Made by a program: the position numbers and the translations under genes
Shown: in pieces, positions 45,230-53,398 of the stretch
Position numbering within the stretch: position 1 is the first letter of the stretch
How the letters are laid out: the number at the start of each line of letters is the position of its first letter
Assembly: GCA_023953835.1 (NCBI GenBank)
Contig: JAMLJB010000003.1
Location: forward strand, 1 to 64,000
Reading direction: 5' to 3'
Length of the DNA: 64,000 bases
DNA from: Rhizobiaceae bacterium
GTDB lineage: Bacteria > Pseudomonadota > Alphaproteobacteria > Rhizobiales > Rhizobiaceae
The notes under the pieces: model-generated
Databases searched by the model: none
Told to the model about the DNA's origin: nothing
Seen by the model: the letters and a program-made list of their open reading frames with translations, nothing else

Positions 45230-46846
45230 ATGATCGACCGCCTGGCGACCCTGTCTCCATTTCAGCATGTGATATTTCGCTCCATCTGGATCGCCACTTT
45301 GCTGTCCAATTTTGGAGCCTTGATCCACACCGTCGCTGCAGCATGGTTGATGACAAGAATTTCCACTTCGGCGGATATGGTTGCCCTTGTTCAGGCTTCG
45401 GCCGCCTTGCCAATCATGCTGTTCTCGGCGGTATCTGGCGCGATTGCCGATAATTTTAATCGACGGAAGATCATGCTGGCTGCACAGGTTTTCATGCTTC
45501 TCACCTCTGTTTCCCTGACGCTGGCAGTCTATGCCGAAGCGATGTCGCCGTGGCTGCTGCTAGTGTTCACCTTCCTCATGGGCTGCGGGACTGCGCTGCA
45601 CAATCCCTCCTGGCAAGCCTCCGTAGGTGACATGGTGCCAAGGTCCGAGTTGCCCGCAGCAGTCGCTCTCAATGCAACTGGAAACAATTTGGCGCGCAGC
45701 GTTGGCCCAGCATTTGGCGGCGCCATCGTTGCCACGGCTGGAGTTGCCCCGGCATTTCTGATCAACGCAACGAGCTATCTCGCGCTGATTTTTGTGTTGT
45801 GCCGATGGAAGCCTGCAATCACGTCACAAAGCCTACCTCCGGAGGCTTTAGGACCAGCGATCGTCGCTGGCTTTCGCTATGTTGCGATGTCACCCAACAT
45901 CCAAAAAGTGCTGCTGCGTACGTTTATCTTTGGATTGACGGCGGTCTCGTTGCTGGCGCTCCTGCCGCTGGTCGCACGAGATACCCTTTCCGGCGACGCG
46001 TTTCTTTACGGCTTTCTATTAGGAGCATTTGGCGCTGGCGCTGTCAGCGGAGGACTTATCAGCGGCATCCTGCGACGGAAGCTTACTGGCGAGTGGATTG
46101 TCCGGCTGTCTTTCGCCGGGTGTGGAGTTTGTGCCGCCGCAATCGGGTTGAGCTCGTTTCCGTGGCTAACGGGAACTGCACTGTTGATCGGAGGGGCCTG
46201 CTGGGTGGTCACTTTCTCTCTATGCAATATCTCCATACAACTATGGACTCCACGCTGGGTCGTAGGGCGAGCGCTTTCGCTCTTCCATATGGCAGCTTTC
46301 GGCGGCATGGCTGCCGGAAGTTGGGTTTGGGGTATTGTAGCAGATTGGTACGGCCTGGAAACGGCTCTTCAACTGGCTGCCCTCACAATGGCCTTGGGAG
46401 CGACAATAGGACTCGGAAGACTTGCGCTGCCGGACCAGATGCAGCTCAATCTCGATCCGCTCAATAGTTGGCGAGAGCCGCACGTCGGATTTGACTTGAG
46501 GCCGCGCAGCGGACCAATCAAGATCATGATCGAATACATCATTGCTGCAAAGGACACGCCAGAGTTCCTGAACCTAATGGCGGAGCGCAGGAGAATTCGA
46601 AGGCGCGATGGCGCGCGGCGTTGGAATCTGATCCGAGATCTGGAGCATCCCGACCACTGGATCGAGAGCTATCAGGTTTCCACATGGATCGAGTATGTTC
46701 GATACACACAACGGATCACACACGCGGACGCCGTGATTGTCGAACAGATCAGACGTCTGCACAGCGGAAAAGAAGCGCCAACTGTTCGGCGCCTGATTGA
46801 GCGTACCCAGAGACGGCACGCCTCGGCCGTGCGGCCGAGCGGATGA
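45230..46846 (+). CDS. MFS transporter, EntS-like, with C-terminal soluble domain
   Basis: Membrane protein of 538 residues. About the first 400 have MFS features: SIWIATLLSNFGALIHTVAAAWLMTRI at the start, the loop DNFNRRKIMLAAQ near 77 (relative of the MFS loop 2-3 motif), and many hydrophobic segments. The last about 110 residues (IKIMIEYIIAAKDTPEFLNLM to WIEYVRYTQRITHAD) form an antibiotic-biosynthesis-monooxygenase-like soluble domain, as in known DUF894-type MFS proteins. An export role is likely. ATG 45230 chosen; 45149 is an alternative, no clear ribosome site. Confidence 0.82.
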   Translation: MIDRLATLSPFQHVIFRSIWIATLLSNFGALIHTVAAAWLMTRISTSADMVALVQASAALPIMLFSAVSGAIADNFNRRKIMLAAQVFMLLTSVSLTLAVYAEAMSPWLLLVFTFLMGCGTALHNPSWQASVGDMVPRSELPAAVALNATGNNLARSVGPAFGGAIVATAGVAPAFLINATSYLALIFVLCRWKPAITSQSLPPEALGPAIVAGFRYVAMSPNIQKVLLRTFIFGLTAVSLLALLPLVARDTLSGDAFLYGFLLGAFGAGAVSGGLISGILRRKLTGEWIVRLSFAGCGVCAAAIGLSSFPWLTGTALLIGGACWVVTFSLCNISIQLWTPRWVVGRALSLFHMAAFGGMAAGSWVWGIVADWYGLETALQLAALTMALGATIGLGRLALPDQMQLNLDPLNSWREPHVGFDLRPRSGPIKIMIEYIIAAKDTPEFLNLMAERRRIRRRDGARRWNLIRDLEHPDHWIESYQVSTWIEYVRYTQRITHADAVIVEQIRRLHSGKEAPTVRRLIERTQRRHASAVRPSG

Positions 46847-47190
46847 TCGATCCTCACCAATAAGATCGCTTTGTGCATCTGATAAGAAGAAGTGGCCGAG
46901 AATGCGCAAACTACTTCGAAGCCAATGGCCACGATGTCCAATCAGATCCAGCGTACCACGTGAACCTGGACTTGGATTTCGTTGCTCTTAGGCGGGCCAT
47001 GCGCCCACATCGGGCTGGCCCCGCGTTCGCCACTGCGCATCTTCTGCGCCCTCGACACTGCCCCGACTTGGGGTCAGAGCAAGAGCAGTGCGAAATCGTA
47101 CGTCGCCTTTATCAACCAAAGACAGTGATTTCATTGTGATTCACGACTTTCAGTGCAATTCTTCCGTCCAGGTAGTGAAAGGGGATCGGG
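46847..47190. other. Intergenic stretch with an IS630 3'-end fragment
   Basis: 344 bp. At 46897-46935 the codons RECANYFEANGHD match the end AECANYFKAAGYEPG of the IS630 transposase at 48271-48597, with 19 identical nucleotides (46899-46917). Only this tail remains. The rest up to the IS1595 transposase start shows no gene; the left end of that element must lie here. Confidence 0.6.
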
Positions 47191-48278
47191 ATGTCTGAAA
47201 CGATGGTGGTAGCGCTTTCCAACATTTGCACCGTTGAGGACATGATCGCGGCCTTCCGCGATGAAGATCATTGTCGGCGGCTGCTGGAAAGCATGGTGTG
47301 GTTGCATGGCAGGATCTGTCCCGCCTGCGGTTACAAGCGCTCGATCGCAATTGCCGGCCGGGATATGGGCAAGCGACCCGCACGACCGGGGCTTTATCAG
47401 TGCTCGAGCGGTGACTGCCGGTTCCAGTTCACAGTGACGACGCACACGCCGCTGCACTCCACCAAGCTTCCTTTGCGTGTCTGGCTGAAGGCCATATGGC
47501 TGATGCCGCAGTCGGACAAGGGCTTGTCCTCGGTGCGCCTCGCCGAGGCTCTCGGGGTGAGCCAGCCCACCGCTTGGTGGATGGGACATGCGCTACGCCT
47601 GATGGTTGCGCGCGATCACATGCTTGATGGCACGGTGGAGATTGACCATTGCCATCTCGGTGGCCGCCCAAGGAAGCATCCGGACGATCCGCCACCCGGA
47701 CGAGGCCGAAAGGGTCAGCCGAATACGCAGAAAACGCCGGTCATGGCGATGGTGCAGCGGCCGAACGGCGACACGCCGGGCACTCCAGCCGGCGATGCAC
47801 GTGGCGCGATTGTGACCGGCCTTTCGTTCCGCGGTGCGGAGCGCGTCATCGAAACGCAGATCACCCATGATGCCCGCTTGATGAGCGACGAGGCGAAAGC
47901 TTTCATGGCCATTGGTGAGAGTTTCGCCGAGCATGAGACCGTAAAGCACTCCAGCGGCGAATATGTTCGCGATGCGGTTCACGTCAATTCGGTCGAAGGG
48001 TTCAATTCGCGTGTCGCCGCACGATTGCCGGCGTTTTTTACCATATCAGCCCGCAGCTGTATTTCCATGAGATCGGCCTTCGCTGGTCGCAGCGCGTCGT
48101 CACAGGCAATGCCGTTCGCAAAACGCGGCATGGCCGCAAAACTATCCGGACCCTGTGGTCACGGATACCGCCGGCCCTGCAAATCATCAGCGTCTTTCGC
48201 ACCGCCGTTGGACGTCAGATGCGCCGCAGCCAGGATGGCGGCATCATCATCAAATCAGCTGTAGCTGTTTTTGGTTGA
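47191..48278 (+). pseudogene. IS1595 family transposase, frameshifted
   Basis: The N-terminal zinc-ribbon CPACGYKRS and YQCSSGDCRFQFTVTTHTPLH, then LAEALGVSQPTAWWMGHALRLM, identify an IS1595 (ISXO2-like) transposase. The catalytic segment reads TVEIDHCHLGGRPRK where the family has DETYxGG, keeping the Asp. After SVEGFNSRV a base is missing near 48015; the proper end RRTIAGVFYHISPQLYFHE continues in another frame to the TGA at 48276-48278. Confidence 0.82.
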
Positions 48279-48597
48279 TAAAAGCGATGTCGAGCAGGTG
48301 CTGGTTCCCACGGTCGCGCCGGACGAGGTCGTCATCATGGACAACCTGCCGGCCCACAACGCCGCGGGCGTTCACGACGCGATTGAGGCGGCTGGCGCGA
48401 GGCTGTTGTTCCTCTCGCCCTATAGCCCCGACTTCAACCCCATCGAAAACGCCTTCGCCAAGCTCAAGGCGCTGCTGCGCGCAAAGGCAGAGCGGACCAT
48501 CGACGCCCTCTGGAATACGGTCGGCTTTCTCGTCGATCTCTTCACAGCCGCAGAATGCGCAAACTACTTCAAGGCAGCAGGATACGAACCGGGTTAA
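48271..48597 (+). pseudogene. IS630 family transposase, 3' fragment
   Basis: C-terminal half of an IS630/Tc1-type transposase: VVIMDNLPAHNAAGVHDAIEAAG with the second catalytic Asp, and LLFLSPYSPDFNPIENAFAKLKALL with the third catalytic acid (Glu). The N-terminal half is gone, replaced by the IS1595 remnant. The TAA at 48595-48597 lies only 35 bp before the LysR start. Confidence 0.87.
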
Positions 48598-48632
48598 ACC
48601 GGACACGCTCTAGTTCGTGGAGACGGGTGCTC

Positions 48633-49586
48633 ATGAAACACCTTCCGACCATAAATCAGCTCAAAGCCTTCGTCGCCGCTGCCCGGCTACAAAGCTTTAC
48701 CGATGCCGCGCGCGATTTGTCTCTCACCCAGGCTGCTATAAGCACGCGCGTTCGCGACTTAGAAATAATTCTCGGGGTAAAGTTGTTCAACCGCAGTCCC
48801 AGTCTTAGCTTAACTGAGGTCGGACAAATTTATCTTCCAATCGCCTCCGATGTTGTTAAACGCTTGGAGGTCGGAACGCTACAAGCGATTGGTACCCAAA
48901 ATAAAACTTTGCGTGTATTGGTGCCTCAAGCTATCGCCAGCCTTTGGTTGATCCCCCGTCTTCATAAGATCCGGGACAGGCAGAAGGAGACTGAAGTTGC
49001 CATAATAACATTCTTCAGTGGACAAGAGACGATTAGTGTTGACGACTTTCTCTCTCATAACGGTAGCGTTGCTATCGTAAACGCCCCGATAGAGAGTAAC
49101 TTTGAAGGACTGCATGCCGAGTTCCTCGCCGAGGACTATGCCCTACCAATCTGTAGTCCAACCCTCGTTAAGGACAAAGCTGCCTGTCTTGCTGATCTGA
49201 CTTTGCATCCATTGATCCATAATGAAAGGTGGCCGAATGCTTGGCGTGAATGGCTGGAGGCCAGCGGAATTGGCAAGATCGAAGCTGTGGAAGAGTTATG
49301 GCTGAGTCATAGCGGCCTTACTGTTCAAGCAGCGCTGAACTCCTTTGGTTGGGCAATTGCCCATGGGCCGCTTGTAGCCGACGATATTGAAAGCGGGCGG
49401 TTGGTTGCACCGTTCGATTTCATTCAACCTGTGCAGTTCGCCTACTTTGCTGTCTACCGGCATGATACTGAGCGGAGGGAGGCATCACGGATTTTCACTA
49501 CCTGGGTGAAGGAGGAACTCAAGAACGGGATTGATACTCTACACAAAGAATATAGCGAATCGCTATATGGCCCAATGACCTCATAA
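48633..49586 (+). CDS. LysR family transcriptional regulator (GcvA-like)
   Basis: Regulator of 317 residues. The winged helix is NQLKAFVAAARLQSFTDAARDLSLTQAAISTRVRDLE (quoted in part; residues 6-45), followed by KLFNRSPSLSLTEVGQIYLP. The effector domain resembles GcvA-type regulators: FLAEDYALPICSPTL and WREWLEASG. GGAG precedes ATG 48633. An IS630 fragment ends 35 bp upstream, so the native promoter may be lost or replaced. It may regulate the dioxygenase and the operon starting at 51022 (inference). Confidence 0.85.
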   Translation: MKHLPTINQLKAFVAAARLQSFTDAARDLSLTQAAISTRVRDLEIILGVKLFNRSPSLSLTEVGQIYLPIASDVVKRLEVGTLQAIGTQNKTLRVLVPQAIASLWLIPRLHKIRDRQKETEVAIITFFSGQETISVDDFLSHNGSVAIVNAPIESNFEGLHAEFLAEDYALPICSPTLVKDKAACLADLTLHPLIHNERWPNAWREWLEASGIGKIEAVEELWLSHSGLTVQAALNSFGWAIAHGPLVADDIESGRLVAPFDFIQPVQFAYFAVYRHDTERREASRIFTTWVKEELKNGIDTLHKEYSESLYGPMTS

Positions 49587-49745
49587 CTGTTCAAAAAGCG
49601 ACAGCAAACCGAACAAAAGAAGAACACATTTATCTCTTGTCGAGAACTCCCGAACACGCCCCATGGCGGTGAACTCGATTAACGGCGGTTTCGGGGTTGC
49701 GGTAGTTCTGATTCTGTTGGTGGTAGTGACTGGGAGACCGCTGCC

Positions 49746-50178
49746 ATGCCTGAGACTTCTATAAAGCCGCGGTTGCGCTGTTGCTGAACCATTTCGAGCT
49801 GATCGAGGACGATCGCGAGTCATGGCGGGCGGCACATCCGCTGCCGGAGGTGCTGCTGCTGGCGGTGTGCGGGACCCTCGCAGCCGGCGACGACTTCGAC
49901 GACATTGCCGACTGAGGTGAGGACAATCTGGCCTTCCTGCGCCGCGTCTTGCCTATTATCACGGGGTCCCCGGCGGGCGCTGGCTGCGCATGCTGATGAA
50001 CCGCCACGACCCGGCGCTGTTTGCCGACTGCTTCCAGTTCTGGGCGGCGGCGATGCGGCCGGACGTGCCCGATCTCGTGGCCATTGATGGGAAGACCTCG
50101 CGCGGCAGCCATGATCGCGGCCATGGGCGGGCAGCGCTGCATCTGGTCTCGGCCTTCGCCACACGTGACGCCTGGTAA
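49746..50178 (+). pseudogene. ISAs1 family transposase, 5' fragment
   Basis: Pieces LNHFELIEDDRESWRAAHPLPEVLLLAVCGTL, GEDNLAFLRRVLP and AYYHGVPGGRWLRMLMNRHDPALFADCFQFWAA with PDLVAIDGKTSRGSHDRGH (the Asp of the DDE domain) identify ISAs1. It has a frameshift near 49780, a stop after DDFDDIAD (49914-49916) and another shift near 49955, and is cut at 50178. Confidence 0.82.
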
Positions 50179-50235
50179 TGGGCCAGCAGGCGGCGGCGGA
50201 GGGAAGCTGCGAGCCGGAGACAATCCCACTTCTCT

Positions 50236-50583
50236 TGCAACGCCTTGCTGCGTACCTTCGTCGTCCTGTTCGGCAAACGCGTCGGCAGTTTCACCGACCG
50301 TGCCGGCGAGTTTATTGCAGGCGAACTCGACGCCTCGCCCGAGATGCGCTTGGTGGCCGAGACGCTGATGAAGGCGCGGGCCTCGATCCTGGAGCAGATC
50401 AAATGCTGGACCGACGCCTCTCCGCTGTCGCCAGAGCGACGCCGGTGGTGCGGGCTGTTCATGACCTCACCTGGCATCGGCGTGATTACGGCATTGTCGG
50501 TTGCCTCGGCGTTTGATGATGCCTTACGCTTCAGACGCTCATCGAGTGCGGGCGCTTGCTTTGGTCTCACACCTCGACGCTAA
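50236..50583 (+). pseudogene. IS110 family transposase, internal fragment
   Basis: NALLRTFVVLFGKRVGSFTDRAGEFI and FMTSPGIGVITALSVASAFDDALRFRRS with FGLTPRR match the transposase_20 (IS116/IS110/IS902) region. The N-terminal DEDD part and the C-terminus are missing. It belongs to a different subgroup from the fragment at 41977-42291, so it is not its lost half. Confidence 0.8.
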
Positions 50584-50717
50584 CCGGCGTGCCCCTCACG
50601 ACCCCAAACTGGGTCCTCTTTCGGCAAAAAGAAGGGGCCTAGTTTCCGATCATTGACAGCATAGTCGAGCAGGGTCTGCCGTCGCCGCCCTAAACACCTT
50701 CACGTCCAAGCACTGGA
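50584..50717. other. Short spacer between IS remnants
   Basis: 134 bp of remnant sequence with no gene or terminal repeat that could be assigned; it includes a GGGCCT-type run and separates the IS110 fragment from the hydantoinase fragment. Confidence 0.3.
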
Positions 50718-50890
50718 TCATATCAGTAATTTGGGTTCGCCGATGTTGACGCAGGCAATCTGCACGTTCATGTCGGCCCGGTTGTGGGTCGGCATGCGCA
50801 CATTCGTGAGAATGATCTGCCGTACCGTCTCGTTAATCTCGTCACGAAAGAAAGCCTTCTCGGAGGGATGCGGATGCCCTCCTGAAGTAT
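50718..50890 (-). pseudogene. Hydantoinase B/oxoprolinase-like fragment
   Basis: About 57 codons on the minus strand, with FFRDEINETVRQIILTNVRMP and DMNVQIACVNIGEPKLL, resemble the HyuB/oxoprolinase segment (R-x-NVR-P ... GDxxAQIAAN). Both ends are missing and the frame is stopped at 50718. It is probably the last piece of a gene that was destroyed by insertion-sequence activity. Identity is moderate, so the call is tentative. Confidence 0.45.
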
Positions 50891-50916
50891 CTAACGTGCG
50901 GCGCACCTGTAGCGGC

Positions 50917-50990
50917 GTCATAAGACAATTTTATTGGGCAGCAGAGATTTTCTCGTTTGCAATATCACCGCCCCTTCATCACCTTACCTT
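50917..50990 (+). promoter_or_regulatory. Promoter/operator block of the binding-protein operon
   Basis: Contains CAAT-TTT-ATTG inverted repeat (50926-50936) and TTTTCTCGTTTGCAAT (50949-50964), the latter identical to the copy at 43369-43384 upstream of the TauD-type gene. It lies 30-100 bp before the ATG at 51022. A LysR-type site is likely because LysR 48633 is the nearest regulator (inference). Confidence 0.6.
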
Positions 50991-51021
50991 CGCCATCTGG
51001 ATAGCTGTCGAAAGGAAGATC

Positions 51022-52122
51022 ATGATGGGTGCCGGATCGATTGGAAGACGTGCATTGCTGTCCGGCGTGGGGTTAGCGGTAGTATCATCCCTTTGTGGCC
51101 CAGCCGTTGCGCAGCAGGGTGCAACATTGAATGAGGGAGTTTGGCGTTCCATTTCCGCCATGTCGAGCCTTGAGCGCACTGCCAAGCTCGTAGAGGGCGC
51201 GGCACAAGAAGGCGACATCGTGGTCTATGGGGTCCTAGGTATCGACCGGGCGCAGATTCTAACGGAGCATTTCAAGAAGCTGTATTCCAACTTGAATATC
51301 TCGTTCGTACGGATGACGACGGCACAGATCGCGCAGAAGCTGCAGGCTGAGCGCGATGCGGGGAGCATAAGCGCAGATATTATCATTTATGATCTTATCC
51401 TCACCGATCGGTTGAAGGAATTTTTGGCACCGTACGAACCGGTGAGTTGGGACGACTTCGATCCCCGATTCCGCTATGGTAGCGCGGCCGAGGGTTGGAC
51501 CGGCCTGGTGTATGAGATTCTTCCCTATGCGATCGCTTGGCGTACGGACAAGGTTCCGCTCGATAAGGCGCCTCGTAGCTTCCAAGCTCTGATCGACGGG
51601 GATTGGAATGGCCGCGTCGGGTCGATACTTAACATGGAACCCATCGTTGACGGTTTCCTCCAAATCTACGGCGACCAGGAGGGTATGAAATGGGTAGAGG
51701 CGCTCGGAGAGTTGAATAGCGTCCTATACCCCAGCATCGGCGCTCTGTCGGGTGCGCTGTCGTCGGGCGAGATCGATATAGCATGGAACATTGGTGCCTA
51801 CCGCGCTGCGCCTCTAAAGGCTTCAGGCGCGCCAATTGACTTCGAGTTCGAGAATCCGACCTTCGCGACCGGTCTTTCGGTGAGCATCGCCAAGGGTTCT
51901 TCGCATCCCTACGGTGCCGCGTTGTTCATGGAGTACCTGACCGATGCGAAGGTGCTTGAAGTCTTGGACCCCTTGGAGCCGGGCCGGGCCTTCGCCAATC
52001 GTGCCGGGAACTATACCAATAGCATTATTGACTTTGCGAACCTGCATATGCAGAGACCGCTCACAGATGAGGATATGGGCAAGTTAAGCCCCATTGTGGA
52101 GAGGACTTTCCTGCGTAGGTGA
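51022..52122 (+). CDS. ABC transporter substrate-binding protein, iron(III)/AfuA-like (family 1)
   Basis: Exported protein of 366 residues. The N-terminus GSIGRRALLSGVGLAVVSSLCGPAVAQQG has a twin-arginine-like RRALLS followed by a hydrophobic run and an AVA cleavage site. The mature protein has EGDIVVYGVLGIDRAQILTEHFKKLYSNL, typical of Fbp/AfuA-type binders, and IAWRTDKVPLDKAPRSFQALID. AAGGAAG precedes the ATG. First gene of the operon to 59186. Substrate may be an organic acid, phosphonate or amine rather than iron. Confidence 0.87.
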   Translation: MMGAGSIGRRALLSGVGLAVVSSLCGPAVAQQGATLNEGVWRSISAMSSLERTAKLVEGAAQEGDIVVYGVLGIDRAQILTEHFKKLYSNLNISFVRMTTAQIAQKLQAERDAGSISADIIIYDLILTDRLKEFLAPYEPVSWDDFDPRFRYGSAAEGWTGLVYEILPYAIAWRTDKVPLDKAPRSFQALIDGDWNGRVGSILNMEPIVDGFLQIYGDQEGMKWVEALGELNSVLYPSIGALSGALSSGEIDIAWNIGAYRAAPLKASGAPIDFEFENPTFATGLSVSIAKGSSHPYGAALFMEYLTDAKVLEVLDPLEPGRAFANRAGNYTNSIIDFANLHMQRPLTDEDMGKLSPIVERTFLRR

Positions 52123-52360
52123 TCACTCATCCTACTGTTTGTTTGGTCCGTCGGTTTCCAGCTCGAGGTTAGCGCGGGCTTAAGAAATACTTGGGCCCGG
52201 GCGATACGAATCTTCCCCATTGAAAATATGTCAGTCGCCTTCTGGAAGAGGGCCGCATTGAAACGGATAGCGCCATGCGACGTCGAACGCTGAAGACAAG
52301 TGAATATACTAAGCAGAATAAGGACTGACGTTCCTGCAGCATTACCGAATGGAGAATGTT

Positions 52361-53344
52361 ATGAAGTTGGCTACGTACTTTGATAACGGTCCTAAGTTGG
52401 GCCTCGTTGACAGTAGTTATATTTGGGATCTGCGATCTCTGACTTCCTTGTATTTGTTCGAGAAGGAGCGTTTACCCAATTGTCGGGAGATTGCGGAGGC
52501 ACTGGTTCCGCACGATATGGCGATGTTCATCCGGATTCACCACCAGCGCACAGGATACTTTCGCGATATGCTGGAAGTCGCCAAACAGGAAGAGTGGTCA
52601 GGGTTGTCGCAAGCCGTCGACTCCGTGAGATTGCTGCCGCCGGTGCTTGCACCGGCGCGGCTGGTCGGATGTGGGAGCTCCTATCGAGGATACTTGGTCG
52701 AGATGGGCTACAAGCCCACGGAAGGACGTTGGCCGAAAGACGTTAAGATGTCTTTCCTCAAGCATCCGAGCGCTTTAGTCGGCCACAACGAAACAATTTT
52801 CTTTCCTGAGGACAGCAAGGAATGGGACTACGAGAATGAACTTGCCATCGTGATTGGCAAGTTATGCTCTGATGTTTCCGAGCGCGACGCAGCCAACTAT
52901 ATCTTCGGATACAGCATCTTCAACGATGCGTGTGTGCGCGACCTGCCTTCATGGACGAACGGGCTGGATTCGCCACACGGAAAAGCAGGAGACTTTTGTG
53001 GTCCTTGTGGGCCTTGGATCGTGCCAGCGGAGTTTCTCGGCAAGGACCCGAACAATCTGGATTTCACAACGCATGTCGATGATGAACTTCGGCAGAAGAG
53101 CAATACCTCAGACATGCTGTTCCCGGTAGAGCGGTTTGTTGCCGCGGTTTCCCGCCACATCCGCCTCGGGCCTGGCGACATCATCATCACCGGCAGCACC
53201 AAGGGAAATGCGCATACAACTGGAAAATTCCTCAAGGTCGGGCAAGTCGTCCGATGCGAAATGGAGCAGATCGGAGTCCTCGAAAACATGATCGGAAAAA
53301 AGAAGTGGAAGTCCGTTCTGGAGCCACTTCCGGAGATCGCCTAG
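52361..53344 (+). CDS. Fumarylacetoacetate hydrolase (FAH) family protein
   Basis: Enzyme of 327 residues. The FAH core has DYENELAIVIGKLCSDVSERDA near residue 145 (metal Glu residues) and GYSIFNDACVRDLPSW near 175 (Asp), then GPWIVPAEFLGKDPNNLDF and GDIIITGSTKGN near 270. Members hydrolyse or decarboxylate oxo acids. MKLATYFD is the usual family start and GGAG lies 6 nt before ATG 52361; the earlier ATG 52349 is less likely. It follows the binding-protein gene by 238 bp, possibly with its own promoter. Confidence 0.88.
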   Translation: MKLATYFDNGPKLGLVDSSYIWDLRSLTSLYLFEKERLPNCREIAEALVPHDMAMFIRIHHQRTGYFRDMLEVAKQEEWSGLSQAVDSVRLLPPVLAPARLVGCGSSYRGYLVEMGYKPTEGRWPKDVKMSFLKHPSALVGHNETIFFPEDSKEWDYENELAIVIGKLCSDVSERDAANYIFGYSIFNDACVRDLPSWTNGLDSPHGKAGDFCGPCGPWIVPAEFLGKDPNNLDFTTHVDDELRQKSNTSDMLFPVERFVAAVSRHIRLGPGDIIITGSTKGNAHTTGKFLKVGQVVRCEMEQIGVLENMIGKKKWKSVLEPLPEIA

Positions 53345-53398
53345 TTGGGATGAACTGACGGCAAAGCCGTCTTCTCGGACTCGAGAAAGAATCACGTC

